The notes below the pieces were generated by a model. The model ran no database searches, had not been told where the DNA came from, and saw only the letters and a list, made by a program, of their open reading frames with translations. From assembly GCA_027487015.1 (NCBI GenBank), contig JAIYEK010000264.1:1-49049 (forward strand): a stretch of 49,049 nt of DNA. Direction: 5' to 3'. This document shows, piece after piece, positions 38,285-48,672 of the stretch; the stretch's first letter is position 1, and every line of letters begins with the position of its first letter. Source of the stretch: Erythrobacteraceae bacterium. GTDB taxonomy: Bacteria > Pseudomonadota > Alphaproteobacteria > Sphingomonadales > Sphingomonadaceae. The translations under genes were made by a program, and so were the position numbers.

Positions 38285-39412
38285 CTATTCGCTGGCCGCC
38301 ACGGTGCATGCGTGGATCGGCAGCAGCGAGGCGCCGATGACCACCGATTTGCTGCCCAAGGCCGAGGCGATGATCGCCGGTTGCGGCAGGTGCTGATGCG
38401 GACCAAGCCAACCGCCCCCGGCGATCAGTTCGGTAACCCGGTTCACCAGCTGTGCGGGCAGCGCGCCCGAAAGGATCACCGCGCCCGGATCAAACCAGGC
38501 GACGCCGCTGTGCACCGCCAGCACCAGCTGATCAGCGACGCGCAGGCACCAGGCCTCGATCAATGCGGGATAGCTCGCGATCACCTGCTCCATCTCGAAC
38601 AGATCGGTAATCGCGGCCCCGGCGGCGCGCAGTTCCTTGAGCAGGTCGATCCCCGATGGCCGCGGGTGCGAGCCGGGAAACAGCCGACCGATTTCCCCGG
38701 CATTGCGGAATTCGCCGAGGAACACATCGCGCTGCATGATCACCCCGCCGCCCACGCCATGCCCGAGAAACAGCACGATTGCCGAGCCGCCGTGGGCCAG
38801 CACGCCGCCGCAATAAAGCTCAGCCAGCGCAGCGCAGTTTGCGTCATTCTCCACCCAGACGGGCATGAACAGGCGGTCAGACAGATCGAGCGCAAGATCC
38901 CGGCCGCGCCATCCGCTGAGCCATTCCACCACGTGCCGGCGATCCGGATCATCCTTGGTTGTCGGTCCCGGCGCTGCTACCCCAAGCCCCAGAAACCGGC
39001 CGCGAAAGGCCGCGTCCGAAGCGGATAGGCCGGCCATCCACTTTTCGACCGTGTCGCTGAAATCCTCCAGCCGCGGGCTGTGGAACGGCGCCCGGAGAAA
39101 GGCTGCTTGCCGCCCGGTAAAATCCGATGCGACCATATCGATCCAACCCGGATGCACCGTAGCCCCCACGGCATAGCCCGCCTGCCCCGACAGCGTGATC
39201 GGCACGGTGGGCCGCCCGCGGTCCCCGGTCTGCGCCGCCTCCAGTTCGGCGATCACGCCCAGCGATGTCAGTTCCCGCGTCAGCCGCGTCATCGCCGCAG
39301 GGGCAAGATGCAGCGCGCGCGCCAGCTCGATCCGGCTGATCTCGCGCGATTGCCGGATACGCCAGACAATTCGTTTCTGGAGCTCCGTCATCTTGAGCTG
39401 CGCTGCGTTCAT
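38285..39412 (-). CDS. ROK family transcriptional regulator
   Basis: N-terminal wHTH (ISRIELARALHLAPAAMTRLTRELTSLGVI) and ROK domain (VWVENDANCAALAELYCGG, FLGHGVGGGVI). Confidence 0.92.
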   Translation of the reverse strand: MNAAQLKMTELQKRIVWRIRQSREISRIELARALHLAPAAMTRLTRELTSLGVIAELEAAQTGDRGRPTVPITLSGQAGYAVGATVHPGWIDMVASDFTGRQAAFLRAPFHSPRLEDFSDTVEKWMAGLSASDAAFRGRFLGLGVAAPGPTTKDDPDRRHVVEWLSGWRGRDLALDLSDRLFMPVWVENDANCAALAELYCGGVLAHGGSAIVLFLGHGVGGGVIMQRDVFLGEFRNAGEIGRLFPGSHPRPSGIDLLKELRAAGAAITDLFEMEQVIASYPALIEAWCLRVADQLVLAVHSGVAWFDPGAVILSGALPAQLVNRVTELIAGGGWLGPHQHLPQPAIIASALGSKSVVIGASLLPIHACTVAASE

Positions 39413-39489
39413 TGGCTTGCGATCACACTCCCGGCGCTGTCCATCGCATGGGTCGCTTCTGGCGTTGAAGATATCGTGACAGCCGGTAA

Positions 39490-40821
39490 ATGCGGCAGGG
39501 CTGCGTGATGGGGACGGCCAGAGGCGTACACATGATCAGCATGGCCAGCAAGGTAGGGTACGCCAGCGGCAATCTGGGCAAGGCAGTGCTATGGTCGAGC
39601 CTTGACGTCTTCTTCCTGTTCATCCTCACCGAATTGTGGGGGGTGCCGCCTGCCGAAGCGGGGCTGATCATCATGATCGCGCTTGTGTTCGATGGGCTGG
39701 CCGCCCCGCTGATGGGCGTGGTTGCGGACCGGACTCCGGCGGCCTTCGGCAAATACGGCCCCTATCTTGCGCTCGGCGCTCCGTTGTGTGCGTCGTCGTT
39801 CTGGCTTTTGCTGCGGCCAACGGGGGGCGACGCTTCTGGCGCAGCGATCCTGGCCTTGAGCCTGCTTTTTCGCGCGTGTTACACCATTTGCGACGTGCCC
39901 CATAATGCACTGTTTTCGCGCATCGTCAGCACGGCACGCGACGCATCTTTCGTATCGGGCCTGCGCTTTTTCTTCAGTTCGGTGGGCGGCCTCATCGTCG
40001 CAGGCGGCGCGGGGTGGGTTCTGTCAGCGTTGACAGAGCAGGCACAGGCCGAGCGGTTCAGCCATTTCGCGGCGTTCGCCGGAGGCCTTTACGTCGCGAC
40101 GATCTGGTGGGCATGGCGTGCGACCGCCAGGCTCGATCGCACGCTCCCCAACAGCGCTGCACACATATCGGTGCGCCGCGCGCTGGTGCTGGTTACGTGC
40201 AATCGTATGCTGCTTGTCCTGTTTGCCCTCGCGGCGATGCATTGCCTGTCTGTGCCGCTGTTCCTGAAGGGGCTGGCCTATTTCGCGAAGTATGTGCGCG
40301 GCGACGCCGCGTGGTCGAGCGGGGCCTTGCTGTCAATCACCGTCCTGCAAGGGGTTTCGATGCCCGTCTGGATGTGGTTCTTCGCCCGTCACGACAAACG
40401 CCATGTCATGGGGGCGGCCTATCTTGTGCTGATCGGCGGTCTTGCCGGGTTCTTCGCCTTTGCGCGCGGATCGGATGTTGTGTTGCTGGCGGCCATGGCG
40501 CTGATCGGCTTTGCGAAAGGCGGACTGGGCATGGGATTGTGGGGGTTTCTACCCGACGCGATCCATGCAGGCGCCTCCGAACGGGGCGAGACGGTTGAGG
40601 CGCTGCCCACCGGCCTTTTTCTGATGATCATCAAGTGCGTGACCGGTCTAGGTGCGGGCATGTTCGGCCTTATACTGAACGCCGCCGGCTTGGCCGATGC
40701 CAAACTCGACGACGAGGCATTTGGTGATGCGCTCATTCTTGTCATCTGCGGTGGGCCAGCGATAGGCGCAATCGCCTGCGCGATCCTTGCCAATCAGGTT
40801 CGTCCATCAGCCCAGACCTGA
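39490..40821 (+). CDS. MFS transporter, GPH (glycoside-pentoside-hexuronide:cation symporter)-like
   Basis: KVGYASGNLGKAVLWSSLDVFFLFILTELWGVPPAEAGLIIMIALVFDGLAAPLMGVVADRT. Start ambiguous (39490, 39508 or 39532). Confidence 0.85.
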   Translation: MRQGCVMGTARGVHMISMASKVGYASGNLGKAVLWSSLDVFFLFILTELWGVPPAEAGLIIMIALVFDGLAAPLMGVVADRTPAAFGKYGPYLALGAPLCASSFWLLLRPTGGDASGAAILALSLLFRACYTICDVPHNALFSRIVSTARDASFVSGLRFFFSSVGGLIVAGGAGWVLSALTEQAQAERFSHFAAFAGGLYVATIWWAWRATARLDRTLPNSAAHISVRRALVLVTCNRMLLVLFALAAMHCLSVPLFLKGLAYFAKYVRGDAAWSSGALLSITVLQGVSMPVWMWFFARHDKRHVMGAAYLVLIGGLAGFFAFARGSDVVLLAAMALIGFAKGGLGMGLWGFLPDAIHAGASERGETVEALPTGLFLMIIKCVTGLGAGMFGLILNAAGLADAKLDDEAFGDALILVICGGPAIGAIACAILANQVRPSAQT

Positions 40822-40838
40822 GCCATGTTCCAAAGGCT

Positions 40839-42125
40839 TCAGGTTGTTGCCGCGCCTTGCCTAGCCTTGAAGTCAGCGCGGGCCAATCCCCACGCGACGA
40901 CCAGCAAAAGCAGCGCGCCCGCGGCGGGCACGGCGGCCATAAAGGTGATCAGCAGTTTGCTTTCGGAATCGCGAAAACTCGCCATTTGCAGCGCGGTCGC
41001 AATCATCGCCGCCCCTGCGGCAAAACCTAGCTTGCCCGTTGCGACAAAGGCTCCGAAGGCCAGCCCGGTGTGCCGCGGGGCCTGCCGGGCAACGATGTCG
41101 CTAAAGGCGTGCCACTGGATCGTGCCCACCCCGCCATTGCCCACCCCGAAGCCGAAAGCGCACAATGCCAGTGCCGCCGGGGCCGCCAAGCCAAGGATCC
41201 AGAACGCCGCCAGCGACACGATCTGGACCAGCGCGGCTGACGCCATGACAACGCTGCTCGGCCGGCTGAGCGCCAGCCGCGCCCATAGCGGCTGCCCCGC
41301 CACAATCCCCGCCGCCATCGCAATGATGATCGCCCCGCCCCACCACGCCGATTGGAGCGAATAGGCCGCGAAATAGGGCTCAAGCTTGGCGAAGGTGGGG
41401 GTGAACAGCGTGGTGATCACCGATACCGCGATCAGCAGCCACACCTGTGCCGAAGGCTGCCACCGGGCAGGCGGTGCCGGCCCGGCACTTGGCGCGGCAA
41501 GGTGTGCGCCGGAAAGGCGGTGCGCCAGCAGCGCCGCGCCCGACACGGCGATCACCGCAAAACCCAGCGACAAGGCCAGCAGGAATGCCGGAATGGCCGC
41601 GCGCGAGGCCTGCGTCACCATCGGCCCGATCGCGCCTGCCACCACCAACGTCGCCGCGCCGCTGAACCAGATCCGCGTCGAGGCGACCCGCGCCCGCGTA
41701 TCGCGATCGGAGGTGGCGAGGCTCATCAGGGCGTTCTGGGGGATGTCGTAGGTGGCAAAGGCCAGCCGGAACGCCAGCCCGCACACGAGCGCGAGACCAA
41801 ACCGCCAAGCAGGCGGCGCAAAGGCCACCAGAAACACCGCCGCCAGCGCCGCCGCGCTGGCAACTGCGCCAAGCACCTGCACCCGGCTGGCCAGCCGGGC
41901 GTTGCCAAGCCAGCGCTGAAGCGCGGTGCCGACCGCAATGTCGATCCCGGCGCTCACCAGAAACCCCGCGACCAGCACCACCCCCATCTCGGCGGGTTGC
42001 AAGCCGGAGATCTCGGTCAGGAAGAAAGCGAACAAAAGCTCGCTCGAATACCAGAACAGGCTCTTGCCGAAATGTGCCCCGCCATAGACCAGCGTGATGT
42101 TCCAGCCCCCGGCGGTTCCAAGCAC
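40839..42125 (-). CDS. MFS transporter, GPH-like
   Basis: YGGAHFGKSLFWYSSELLFAFFLTEISGLQPAEMGVVLVAGFLVSAGIDIAVG...TYDIPQNALMSLATSDRDTRARVASTR. Confidence 0.85.
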   Translation of the reverse strand: MLGTAGGWNITLVYGGAHFGKSLFWYSSELLFAFFLTEISGLQPAEMGVVLVAGFLVSAGIDIAVGTALQRWLGNARLASRVQVLGAVASAAALAAVFLVAFAPPAWRFGLALVCGLAFRLAFATYDIPQNALMSLATSDRDTRARVASTRIWFSGAATLVVAGAIGPMVTQASRAAIPAFLLALSLGFAVIAVSGAALLAHRLSGAHLAAPSAGPAPPARWQPSAQVWLLIAVSVITTLFTPTFAKLEPYFAAYSLQSAWWGGAIIIAMAAGIVAGQPLWARLALSRPSSVVMASAALVQIVSLAAFWILGLAAPAALALCAFGFGVGNGGVGTIQWHAFSDIVARQAPRHTGLAFGAFVATGKLGFAAGAAMIATALQMASFRDSESKLLITFMAAVPAAGALLLLVVAWGLARADFKARQGAATT

Positions 42126-42215
42126 GTCCTGCCCCTCTTGATCCCTCGCGCGAGCGCCGCATAGACGATCTGCCGCCCGCCACCAACGCCGATCAGGGCT
42201 GTGGCGACTGCGCGG

Positions 42216-44786
42216 TTACATCTTCCACTTCGCCCCAAACCAGTACGACCGCCCAGGCGTCGTCGTCAGCCGCAGCGCATCGCCCGTTGCTCCGCTGAAT
42301 TCGCGCCAGTCGGAATTGGTGATGTTGCGCGCTTCGGCGAACAGCTGCAATTGCGGGAGCAGCTGGAAGCTCGCCTGGGCATCGAGCCTGACATAGCGAT
42401 CGACGAAAATGTCCTGATCGGGCGTCGCACCGAAATTGGCAAAGGTCTTGCCGCGCCAGCGATAGGCGAGATTGGCCGAAAACCGATCCTGCGTGTAGCT
42501 CAGCCGGGCGTTGGCGAGCCAGTTGGGCTGGTTCCTAAGCCCCGAAACGCTCCGCTGGGTCCCGTCGGTCAGCACCACGTTCCATTCCCCGTCGAGCAGG
42601 GTGTAGTTCCCGCTGAAGCCCAGATTGGCGAGCGCCCCGGGCAGGAAATCGAGCCGTTCCTTCACAAAGCTGATCTCCAGCCCGTCCAGCGAGGCGCTGC
42701 CGGTGTTAAGCGGGATCGTCTCGATCAGGGTGATCACGCCATTGCCGTCGAGCGTGTTGCGGATCTGGCGGAAGGTCTCGTTCTTCAGCTCCTTGCGGAA
42801 CAGCCCCAGCGCGATGTAGCCGCCGTCGCCGAAGTAATATTCCGCCGACAGATCATAATTGCGCGACTTGCGCGGATCCAGCTGCGGGTTGGCGCCGCTG
42901 ATCACCTGCGCGCCTTGCGTGTTGACGCTCACCGTCACCCCATTGGCGAAGTCGGCAAAATCGGGCCGGGCGATGGTTTCGGTAAAGGCCGCGCGCAGGC
43001 GCAGGCCCGGCGCCGGATCAAGCGCGATCTGCACATTGGGCAGGAATTCGGTGTAGGTCTTGGTGCGCGTTTCAGGTGCGGTTACGCCTGATGTGGTGCT
43101 CTGGGTGTCATTGACGAAGCTGGTGCTCTCGAGCCGCGCGCCCGCCAGAATGCTGAAGCTCCCGGTGGCAAAGCGCACTGCCGCGTGTCCGGCATAGACA
43201 TCCTCCGTCAGCCGGTAATCGGTGGTCACCGCATCATTGGTGGTCACCACGCCGACCCGGCCGAGGAAATCGCGGTAGCCATCGCGGTCGATGAAGGGCG
43301 GGTTCAGCCCAGTAATCGCCTGCGGGGCGAGCCGCGGATCGAGCGCATCGGACAACAGAAATATTGTGCCGTTGGGGATCAGGAAGTTGATGGTGGTCTG
43401 ATCGAAATCGCGGTCCAGCTGGCGCCAGAACACCCCGGCGCGCAGGCCCCAGCCCTCAGCCGTGTTCTGGGCATTCACGTTGAGATCGAGGCTGGCGTTC
43501 AGCACATCATCGCGGTGCGGGATCGGCTGATCGAACGCGGCGCGGTTGCTGCGGCTGCGCCAGTTCACCGGGTCCGCCAGCCGCGCTAGGCTGTCGGGCG
43601 CAAAGCTGGCGGCGATGCCATTATCGGTGAGATCATAGGAACCATTGAGCCCGGTGACCTGAAATCGCTCCGAGCGGAAGAACGCCTCGTCATGGTTGTA
43701 GCGGGTGTATCCCGCGCGCAGGCTCAGCGCCGCGGCGGCGCCGATCCGGGTGTCGATCCCGGTGCCGATCAGGATCGTCTCGCGGTCAAGGGTATAGTCC
43801 TCGTAGAAGGTTTCGCCCGTGGCATTGGTGAAGGCGCCGGTGCCGGGCGCGGCACCGGTCACGCGGTTCGCCGCGCTGAAGATGCCGCCGCGGTTGAAGG
43901 TCTGGAACAGAGTGTTGTTGAACCAGCTCGCCGAAAGGAAGGCATAGGTCTGGTCGATCGCGCGATATTCGAGCTTGCCGAGCAACGCGGCGCGCTCCTG
44001 CTTCTGCTGGAAGATCCCGCCAAAGATATTGCCGTTGAGCACGTCGACGCCGTTTACCAGCGAATAGGCGGTCACCTCGTCATAGCGGTCAAACAGCTCG
44101 ATCTGCTGATATTCGCCGCCCAGCACCACGCCGAACTGGCGCTCCGGGCCGAAGGTGAACTTGCCCACCGCATCGGCGCGGAAGGTCGGGCGCCCCTCAT
44201 CGGGCAAGGCGTTCTGCTCGTTGATGCCATAGGCGGCCGAGGCCTTGATATAGGACTTGGTGCCCCCGTCGAAGGCGCGCAGCGTGCGCAGCGACAGGTG
44301 GCCGCCGATCGAATTGGCGTCCATGTCGGGCGTCACGGTTTTGAACACGTCGATCTGGCTGATGGTGGCCGCCGGGAAGACATCGAGCTGGGTGCCGCGG
44401 TTGTTGCGTGAGGAATTCCAGATCAGGTTGCCGTCGACATCCATCGAATTGTAGCGCGCATCGAACCCGCGCAGCGTGACAGTGCGCGCCTGCGAGGCGT
44501 TGAAGCCGCGATCCGAACTGACGCCCACGACCCGGTCGAGCACTTCGGCAAGGCTGCGATCGGGCAGGGTCTCGATTTCTTTCTGCGTGAGCGTGTCGAC
44601 CACCGCGACCGCGTTCTGCTTGATACTGGCGACCGGCGCGGTGACGCCGCGATAGCCGGTGACGACGATGGTCTCGTCGCCTTTCTCTTCGGCATCGGAG
44701 GGCGCCGGGGCGGTTTGGGCGAGCGCGGGCTGAGCCCATGCGACGGCGATGATGCCCAACCCGGAAAGTAAGCCTGCCTTGGTCAT
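42216..44786 (-). CDS. TonB-dependent receptor (TonB-Xanth-Caul-type)
   Basis: LPDRSLAEVLDRVVGVSSDRGFNASQARTVTLRGFDARYNSMDVDGNLIWNSSRNNRGTQLDVFPAATISQIDVFKTVTPDMDANSIGGHLSLRT; 856 aa, C-terminal YWFGAKWKM. Confidence 0.94.
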   Translation of the reverse strand: MTKAGLLSGLGIIAVAWAQPALAQTAPAPSDAEEKGDETIVVTGYRGVTAPVASIKQNAVAVVDTLTQKEIETLPDRSLAEVLDRVVGVSSDRGFNASQARTVTLRGFDARYNSMDVDGNLIWNSSRNNRGTQLDVFPAATISQIDVFKTVTPDMDANSIGGHLSLRTLRAFDGGTKSYIKASAAYGINEQNALPDEGRPTFRADAVGKFTFGPERQFGVVLGGEYQQIELFDRYDEVTAYSLVNGVDVLNGNIFGGIFQQKQERAALLGKLEYRAIDQTYAFLSASWFNNTLFQTFNRGGIFSAANRVTGAAPGTGAFTNATGETFYEDYTLDRETILIGTGIDTRIGAAAALSLRAGYTRYNHDEAFFRSERFQVTGLNGSYDLTDNGIAASFAPDSLARLADPVNWRSRSNRAAFDQPIPHRDDVLNASLDLNVNAQNTAEGWGLRAGVFWRQLDRDFDQTTINFLIPNGTIFLLSDALDPRLAPQAITGLNPPFIDRDGYRDFLGRVGVVTTNDAVTTDYRLTEDVYAGHAAVRFATGSFSILAGARLESTSFVNDTQSTTSGVTAPETRTKTYTEFLPNVQIALDPAPGLRLRAAFTETIARPDFADFANGVTVSVNTQGAQVISGANPQLDPRKSRNYDLSAEYYFGDGGYIALGLFRKELKNETFRQIRNTLDGNGVITLIETIPLNTGSASLDGLEISFVKERLDFLPGALANLGFSGNYTLLDGEWNVVLTDGTQRSVSGLRNQPNWLANARLSYTQDRFSANLAYRWRGKTFANFGATPDQDIFVDRYVRLDAQASFQLLPQLQLFAEARNITNSDWREFSGATGDALRLTTTPGRSYWFGAKWKM

Positions 44787-44853
44787 GTTGCCCCCATCTG
44801 CGGCCCGCGCCGCCTGTGTGTTCGGCGAGTGCCTTAGGGGGCGAGCGTGACGC

Positions 44854-44877
44854 TTTAATTACGTGTCGTAATTTAAA
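44854..44877. promoter_or_regulatory. AT-rich inverted repeat in TonB receptor promoter (putative ROK operator)
   Basis: TTTAATTACGTGTCGTAATTTAAA; AATTACG-TGT-CGTAATT is a perfect dyad. Confidence 0.55.
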
Positions 44878-45109
44878 TGGACAATAGCGGGCCGTTCCGG
44901 GACTCACCGGGGGCCGCTTGCAGACCAGTTCGGCAGCCGCTGCCCGGTCCAACACCGGCCTGCGCCATGCCCGGCGCATCGGGCCGTCATTGCCCGGTCG
45001 TCCCGCAGTCATTGCGCGCCCGTGTGCGGCAGCGGCGCAGTTGTGTGCAGCATTGGCCGGCGACCTGCCGGAGACTTGAAGGCGCGCAGAAACGCCCTAG
45101 GCTAGTGCC

Positions 45110-46243
45110 ATGGCCGATCACCCTGCCCCGTCCGACCGCCTCGCGCTCTCGCTGTCAGAGCGGCAGATTCTCGATCTGGTGTGGCGCCGCGGCCCGATTT
45201 CGCGCGGGGAGCTGAGCGAGCACACCGGCCTCACAGGCGCCACCGTCACCCGCGCGGCGCAGCGGCTGTTCGATCTCGAATTCATCAGCGAAACCGTGCT
45301 GCGCGAAGGCCAGCGCGGGCAGCCGACCCGGGCGATCCATGTCGTGCCGCAGGCGGCGATGGGGGTCGGGGTCTATTTCTCGCACCACGAGCTGGAGATC
45401 GGCCTGGTTGACATGGCGGGCATGATCCGCGTCTCCGAACGCCACCGCATCAGCGATGCGACCCCGGCCGAGATCGCGCGGGTGGCGCAAGATTTCGTGA
45501 CCCGCCAGATCGCGCAGGGCCAATGCGATCCGGCACGGCTGGCGGGGATCGGCTTTGCCCTGCCCGGCGATTTCCGCGGCGATCCCCCGGTGCTGAACGC
45601 CCATGCCTTTTTCCCGAAACTTCAGCATCTTGATCTGGCAGCGGAATTCGCCAGCGCCCTGCCCTATCCGGTGTTCGTGGAAAACGACGCCGCCAGCGCC
45701 GCGCTGGGCGAAAGATCGCTCGGCGTGGGTCAGACGCTCGATTCGTTCCTCTTCGTCCATGTCGGACACGGGGTTGGCGGCGGGCTGGTGCTGGCGGGGC
45801 GATTGTGGCGCGGGGCGCATGGCAATGCCGGGATGATCGGGATCCAGTTCCCCAATGATCAGCCGCGCCCCTCCGGACAGGATCTGTTCGCCCATCTGGC
45901 GGCGGGCGGGATTGCAGTCGATGATTTCGGAGACCTTGAAGCGCTGACCCCGGCCGCCTGCCCGCCGCTGGCGCTGTGGCTGCGCCGGGCCGGGCGGCAG
46001 CTGCGCGAACAGCTCAGCATCACCGTGCGCCTGTTCGACCCGCAGGCGGTAGTGATCGGCGGGCGGCTGCCGGCGCATGTCCTGCGCAGCCTGACGGCCG
46101 AGATCGACCAGCCCGGCTTCTGCGACGAAGGCATGGGCTTTGCCAAGCCGCGCCTCGTCACCTCGCTGCTTGGTCCGCGTTCAGGCGTGGTCGGCGCAGC
46201 GTGCCTGCCGATCCTCCACACCTATTTCCGCGCGGCGCCTTGA
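45110..46243 (+). CDS. ROK family transcriptional regulator
   Basis: N-terminal wHTH (ISRGELSEHTGLTGATVTRAAQRLFDLEFI), ROK domain VFVENDAASAALGE, VHVGHGVGGGLV. Confidence 0.92.
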   Translation: MADHPAPSDRLALSLSERQILDLVWRRGPISRGELSEHTGLTGATVTRAAQRLFDLEFISETVLREGQRGQPTRAIHVVPQAAMGVGVYFSHHELEIGLVDMAGMIRVSERHRISDATPAEIARVAQDFVTRQIAQGQCDPARLAGIGFALPGDFRGDPPVLNAHAFFPKLQHLDLAAEFASALPYPVFVENDAASAALGERSLGVGQTLDSFLFVHVGHGVGGGLVLAGRLWRGAHGNAGMIGIQFPNDQPRPSGQDLFAHLAAGGIAVDDFGDLEALTPAACPPLALWLRRAGRQLREQLSITVRLFDPQAVVIGGRLPAHVLRSLTAEIDQPGFCDEGMGFAKPRLVTSLLGPRSGVVGAACLPILHTYFRAAP

Positions 46244-47382
46244 GCGGCGGCGCCGCACGCTGCGCGCACCGGATTGCAGCGGACATAGTCGCCGCCGGGG
46301 AAGGCCACGGCATAGTCTGACAAGCGCTTGTCCGGAAACGGATAATCGGTGGAAATGAAGGTCGTCCCGCTGGCGAAGGCGGCCTCGCGGCGGGCGGTAT
46401 CGTTGCTGCGGGCTTCTTCGGTATCGGCATCGGCGCGGGTGAAGGTGATGAGCCCGCGGCGGGCGGCGGAGGCGATGCGCGGGTCACGCGGATCGGGCAG
46501 CACCGCCCAGGGCTCGCCGGAGAAGCGCAGAGCCTGCTTGCGCGAAGGGCGTTCGGCGGTGAAGAGGATGCCGGTGCCCTCGATGGCCGCAGTGTAATCG
46601 CGCGCGGCGTCCTCGCTGTCGAGCAGCATCACCAACACCTTGCCTTGCAGCGCCCGCAAGGTCGGCCATCGGCCGCCGGGGCTTTGTGCGAGCTGCGCCG
46701 GGGTAAACAGCCGCTCGGCACCGATCGCGGCGATCAGCTCGCCCTCGAGCCGCCGCCACGCCGCCGCGTCGAAGACGCGCGGCGCCGCCGCCGGGTAATC
46801 GGGCGTGAGCGGCGCGGCATTGCCCGGCTTGGTCTCGATGAACACGGTGATCGGGGCATGGCCAGGATGGCGCTCCGACCAGTCGCGCACCGCGGCGAGG
46901 CATTCGGCCAGCCGCCAGCAATGCGAGCCCTGATCATAGCCCTCGTGGTGGAACACCTTGAAGCCGGGCTGCTGCATCGCCGCCAGCCACCCGGTCGGCC
47001 GCGCCAGCGGCCACCCCCGCGCCCGCGCCGACAGCACCGCCCCCGGCCCAGCAAAGCGCCCGCCTTCGGGATCGTCATGCACATCAAGCTCAATCGCACG
47101 CAGGCCCAGCGCAAGTTGCACATCCAGCGGCAGGTGCGAATGATCGAGCGCCCGGGCGAGGCGCGGTCCGGGCCATGGCGTGCCGGACTGGAAGGTGCCG
47201 GTCTGCAGCAAGGCCATGATCGGCCACTCCGGCGCGAGGTGGTAGGAATTATGCGTGGCGATGATCTGCACCTCGTCAAGCCGCAGATCGCCCAACCGAT
47301 CGATGGTGGAATCGGCCTGTGCCGGCAAGCTACCCAGACCCAACAGGGCAGCGACGGCGAGGTGTCGGCAGATGATTCTCAT
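46222..47382 (-). CDS. Phosphatidylinositol-specific phospholipase C1-like protein (Ca2+-dependent PI-PLC family), secreted
   Basis: Signal peptide; VQIIATHNSYHLAPEWP, LPLDVQLALGLRAIELDVHDDPEGG, FKVFHHEGYDQGSHCWRLAECLAAVRDWSERHPGHAPITVFIETKPG. Confidence 0.88.
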   Translation of the reverse strand: MRIICRHLAVAALLGLGSLPAQADSTIDRLGDLRLDEVQIIATHNSYHLAPEWPIMALLQTGTFQSGTPWPGPRLARALDHSHLPLDVQLALGLRAIELDVHDDPEGGRFAGPGAVLSARARGWPLARPTGWLAAMQQPGFKVFHHEGYDQGSHCWRLAECLAAVRDWSERHPGHAPITVFIETKPGNAAPLTPDYPAAAPRVFDAAAWRRLEGELIAAIGAERLFTPAQLAQSPGGRWPTLRALQGKVLVMLLDSEDAARDYTAAIEGTGILFTAERPSRKQALRFSGEPWAVLPDPRDPRIASAARRGLITFTRADADTEEARSNDTARREAAFASGTTFISTDYPFPDKRLSDYAVAFPGGDYVRCNPVRAACGAAAQGAARK

Positions 47383-47388
47383 GCCGCT

Positions 47389-47417
47389 CAATAACTTTGC
47401 AATATGAAATTTAATTG
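47389..47417. promoter_or_regulatory. Imperfect inverted repeat upstream of PI-PLC-like gene (putative ROK operator)
   Basis: CAATAACTTTGCAATATGAAATTTAATTG; dyad CAATnAnnTTnCA...TGnAAnnTnATTG. Confidence 0.4.
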
Positions 47418-47442
47418 ACAGACCGCTCGACCGCCCAGTGCC

Positions 47443-48615
47443 CTAGCAGAAAAAGCGGGCCTTCATCGGCAGAGCCGCGGCACCGATTGCTGCCGCATCG
47501 CCCTCGACCTCGGTCACCAGCAGCGCCGGCAACGGCTTGGTCACCCCGCGCCGCGGGACGTTGTAGAAGCTGATTTCCGCCACCAACCGCTCGGCCAGCG
47601 CGCGCGGAATGCGCCCGCCCAAGACAATCGCTTCGGGATCGAGCACCGCCGAAATCGCGGAAACGATCGCGGTGAGGCGCGGGGTAACAAGCGCCAGCCA
47701 TTCCGCAATGCCAGGCGCGGCGGGATCGAAATGGCGGATCATCTGGTAAATGTCGGCATAGGGCTGGCCATGGCGCGCCAGCACCTGTCGCAACAGTTCG
47801 AGCGTCGGCCGGTGATCCTGATCGGCCGGCGACAGCACCCCGGCAAATTCGCCCGCATTGCCGAATACGCCCGGATAGAGCGTGCCGTTGATCACCACCC
47901 CGCCGCCAAAGCCCATGGCGAAGAACAGATAGGCAAAGGTAGCATGGCGCCGCCCCACGCCATTGAGCGCCTCGCCGATTGCGGCGACATTGCCGTCATT
48001 GTCGAGCCAGATCGGCCGCTCCAGCGTGTCCGCCAGCAGTTGATCAAGGTCTACCAAAGCCAGCGCGTCGAGCGGATCGGGCGGATTGACTTGGCGGTTC
48101 TGCCCGGTGAAGGCCCCCGTCACCCCCACCCCGATCCCGGCAATATCGCGCGGGATCAGCCCGGCGGCGGCGAGCAGTTCCGCGTAGAGCGCCCGGCACG
48201 ATCCGAGGATCGCGGGCCGATCCAGCGCAGTCAGGTGGCGCCAGCGGGTGACGACGACCTCGCCGGCGAGGTTCATCACCGCCCCCGACACGGCATCGGT
48301 CATGATCGAAAGGCCGACGGTGTGCACCGCGCCGCGATTGAGCTGCAACTGCACGCTCGGCTGGCCGCGGCCCTGAATGATCCGCTCCCCCAGCATCAGC
48401 AGCCCGCGCCCCACCAGCGCATCGACGATCCGCGAGATTGACTGAGCGGTGAGTGCGGTTTCCTGCGCCAGTTCGGCGCGGGTGGTCGCCTTGCCGAGGC
48501 GCACCAGTTGCAGAACGCGCCGTTCGTTGGCGGACAGGCTCAGCTGCGCGATGTCTGCAGGCGCATCAGACCGGTTAGGCAAAGTCGCAGCAGGCCCTTC
48601 TGAGGACGTTTTCAT
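47443..48615 (-). CDS. ROK family transcriptional regulator
   Basis: wHTH (TTRAELAQETALTAQSISRIVDALVGRGLL) and ROK domain (IWLDNDGNVAAIGEALNG, FFAMGFGGGVVINGTLYPG). Confidence 0.93.
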   Translation of the reverse strand: MKTSSEGPAATLPNRSDAPADIAQLSLSANERRVLQLVRLGKATTRAELAQETALTAQSISRIVDALVGRGLLMLGERIIQGRGQPSVQLQLNRGAVHTVGLSIMTDAVSGAVMNLAGEVVVTRWRHLTALDRPAILGSCRALYAELLAAAGLIPRDIAGIGVGVTGAFTGQNRQVNPPDPLDALALVDLDQLLADTLERPIWLDNDGNVAAIGEALNGVGRRHATFAYLFFAMGFGGGVVINGTLYPGVFGNAGEFAGVLSPADQDHRPTLELLRQVLARHGQPYADIYQMIRHFDPAAPGIAEWLALVTPRLTAIVSAISAVLDPEAIVLGGRIPRALAERLVAEISFYNVPRRGVTKPLPALLVTEVEGDAAAIGAAALPMKARFFC

Positions 48616-48672
48616 AGCGTATTGGGGTGAACGGACGGGCGCTTGGAGGCAAGTGCATTCGCACGCGTCACA

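Noticed and set aside
48655-48666. GTGCATTCGCAC palindrome near the third ROK gene as a fifth LacI operator
   Set aside because: Shares TGCATTCGCA with site 2 but lacks the TTG/CAA ends and lies outside the island; more likely coincidental or part of the ROK promoter.
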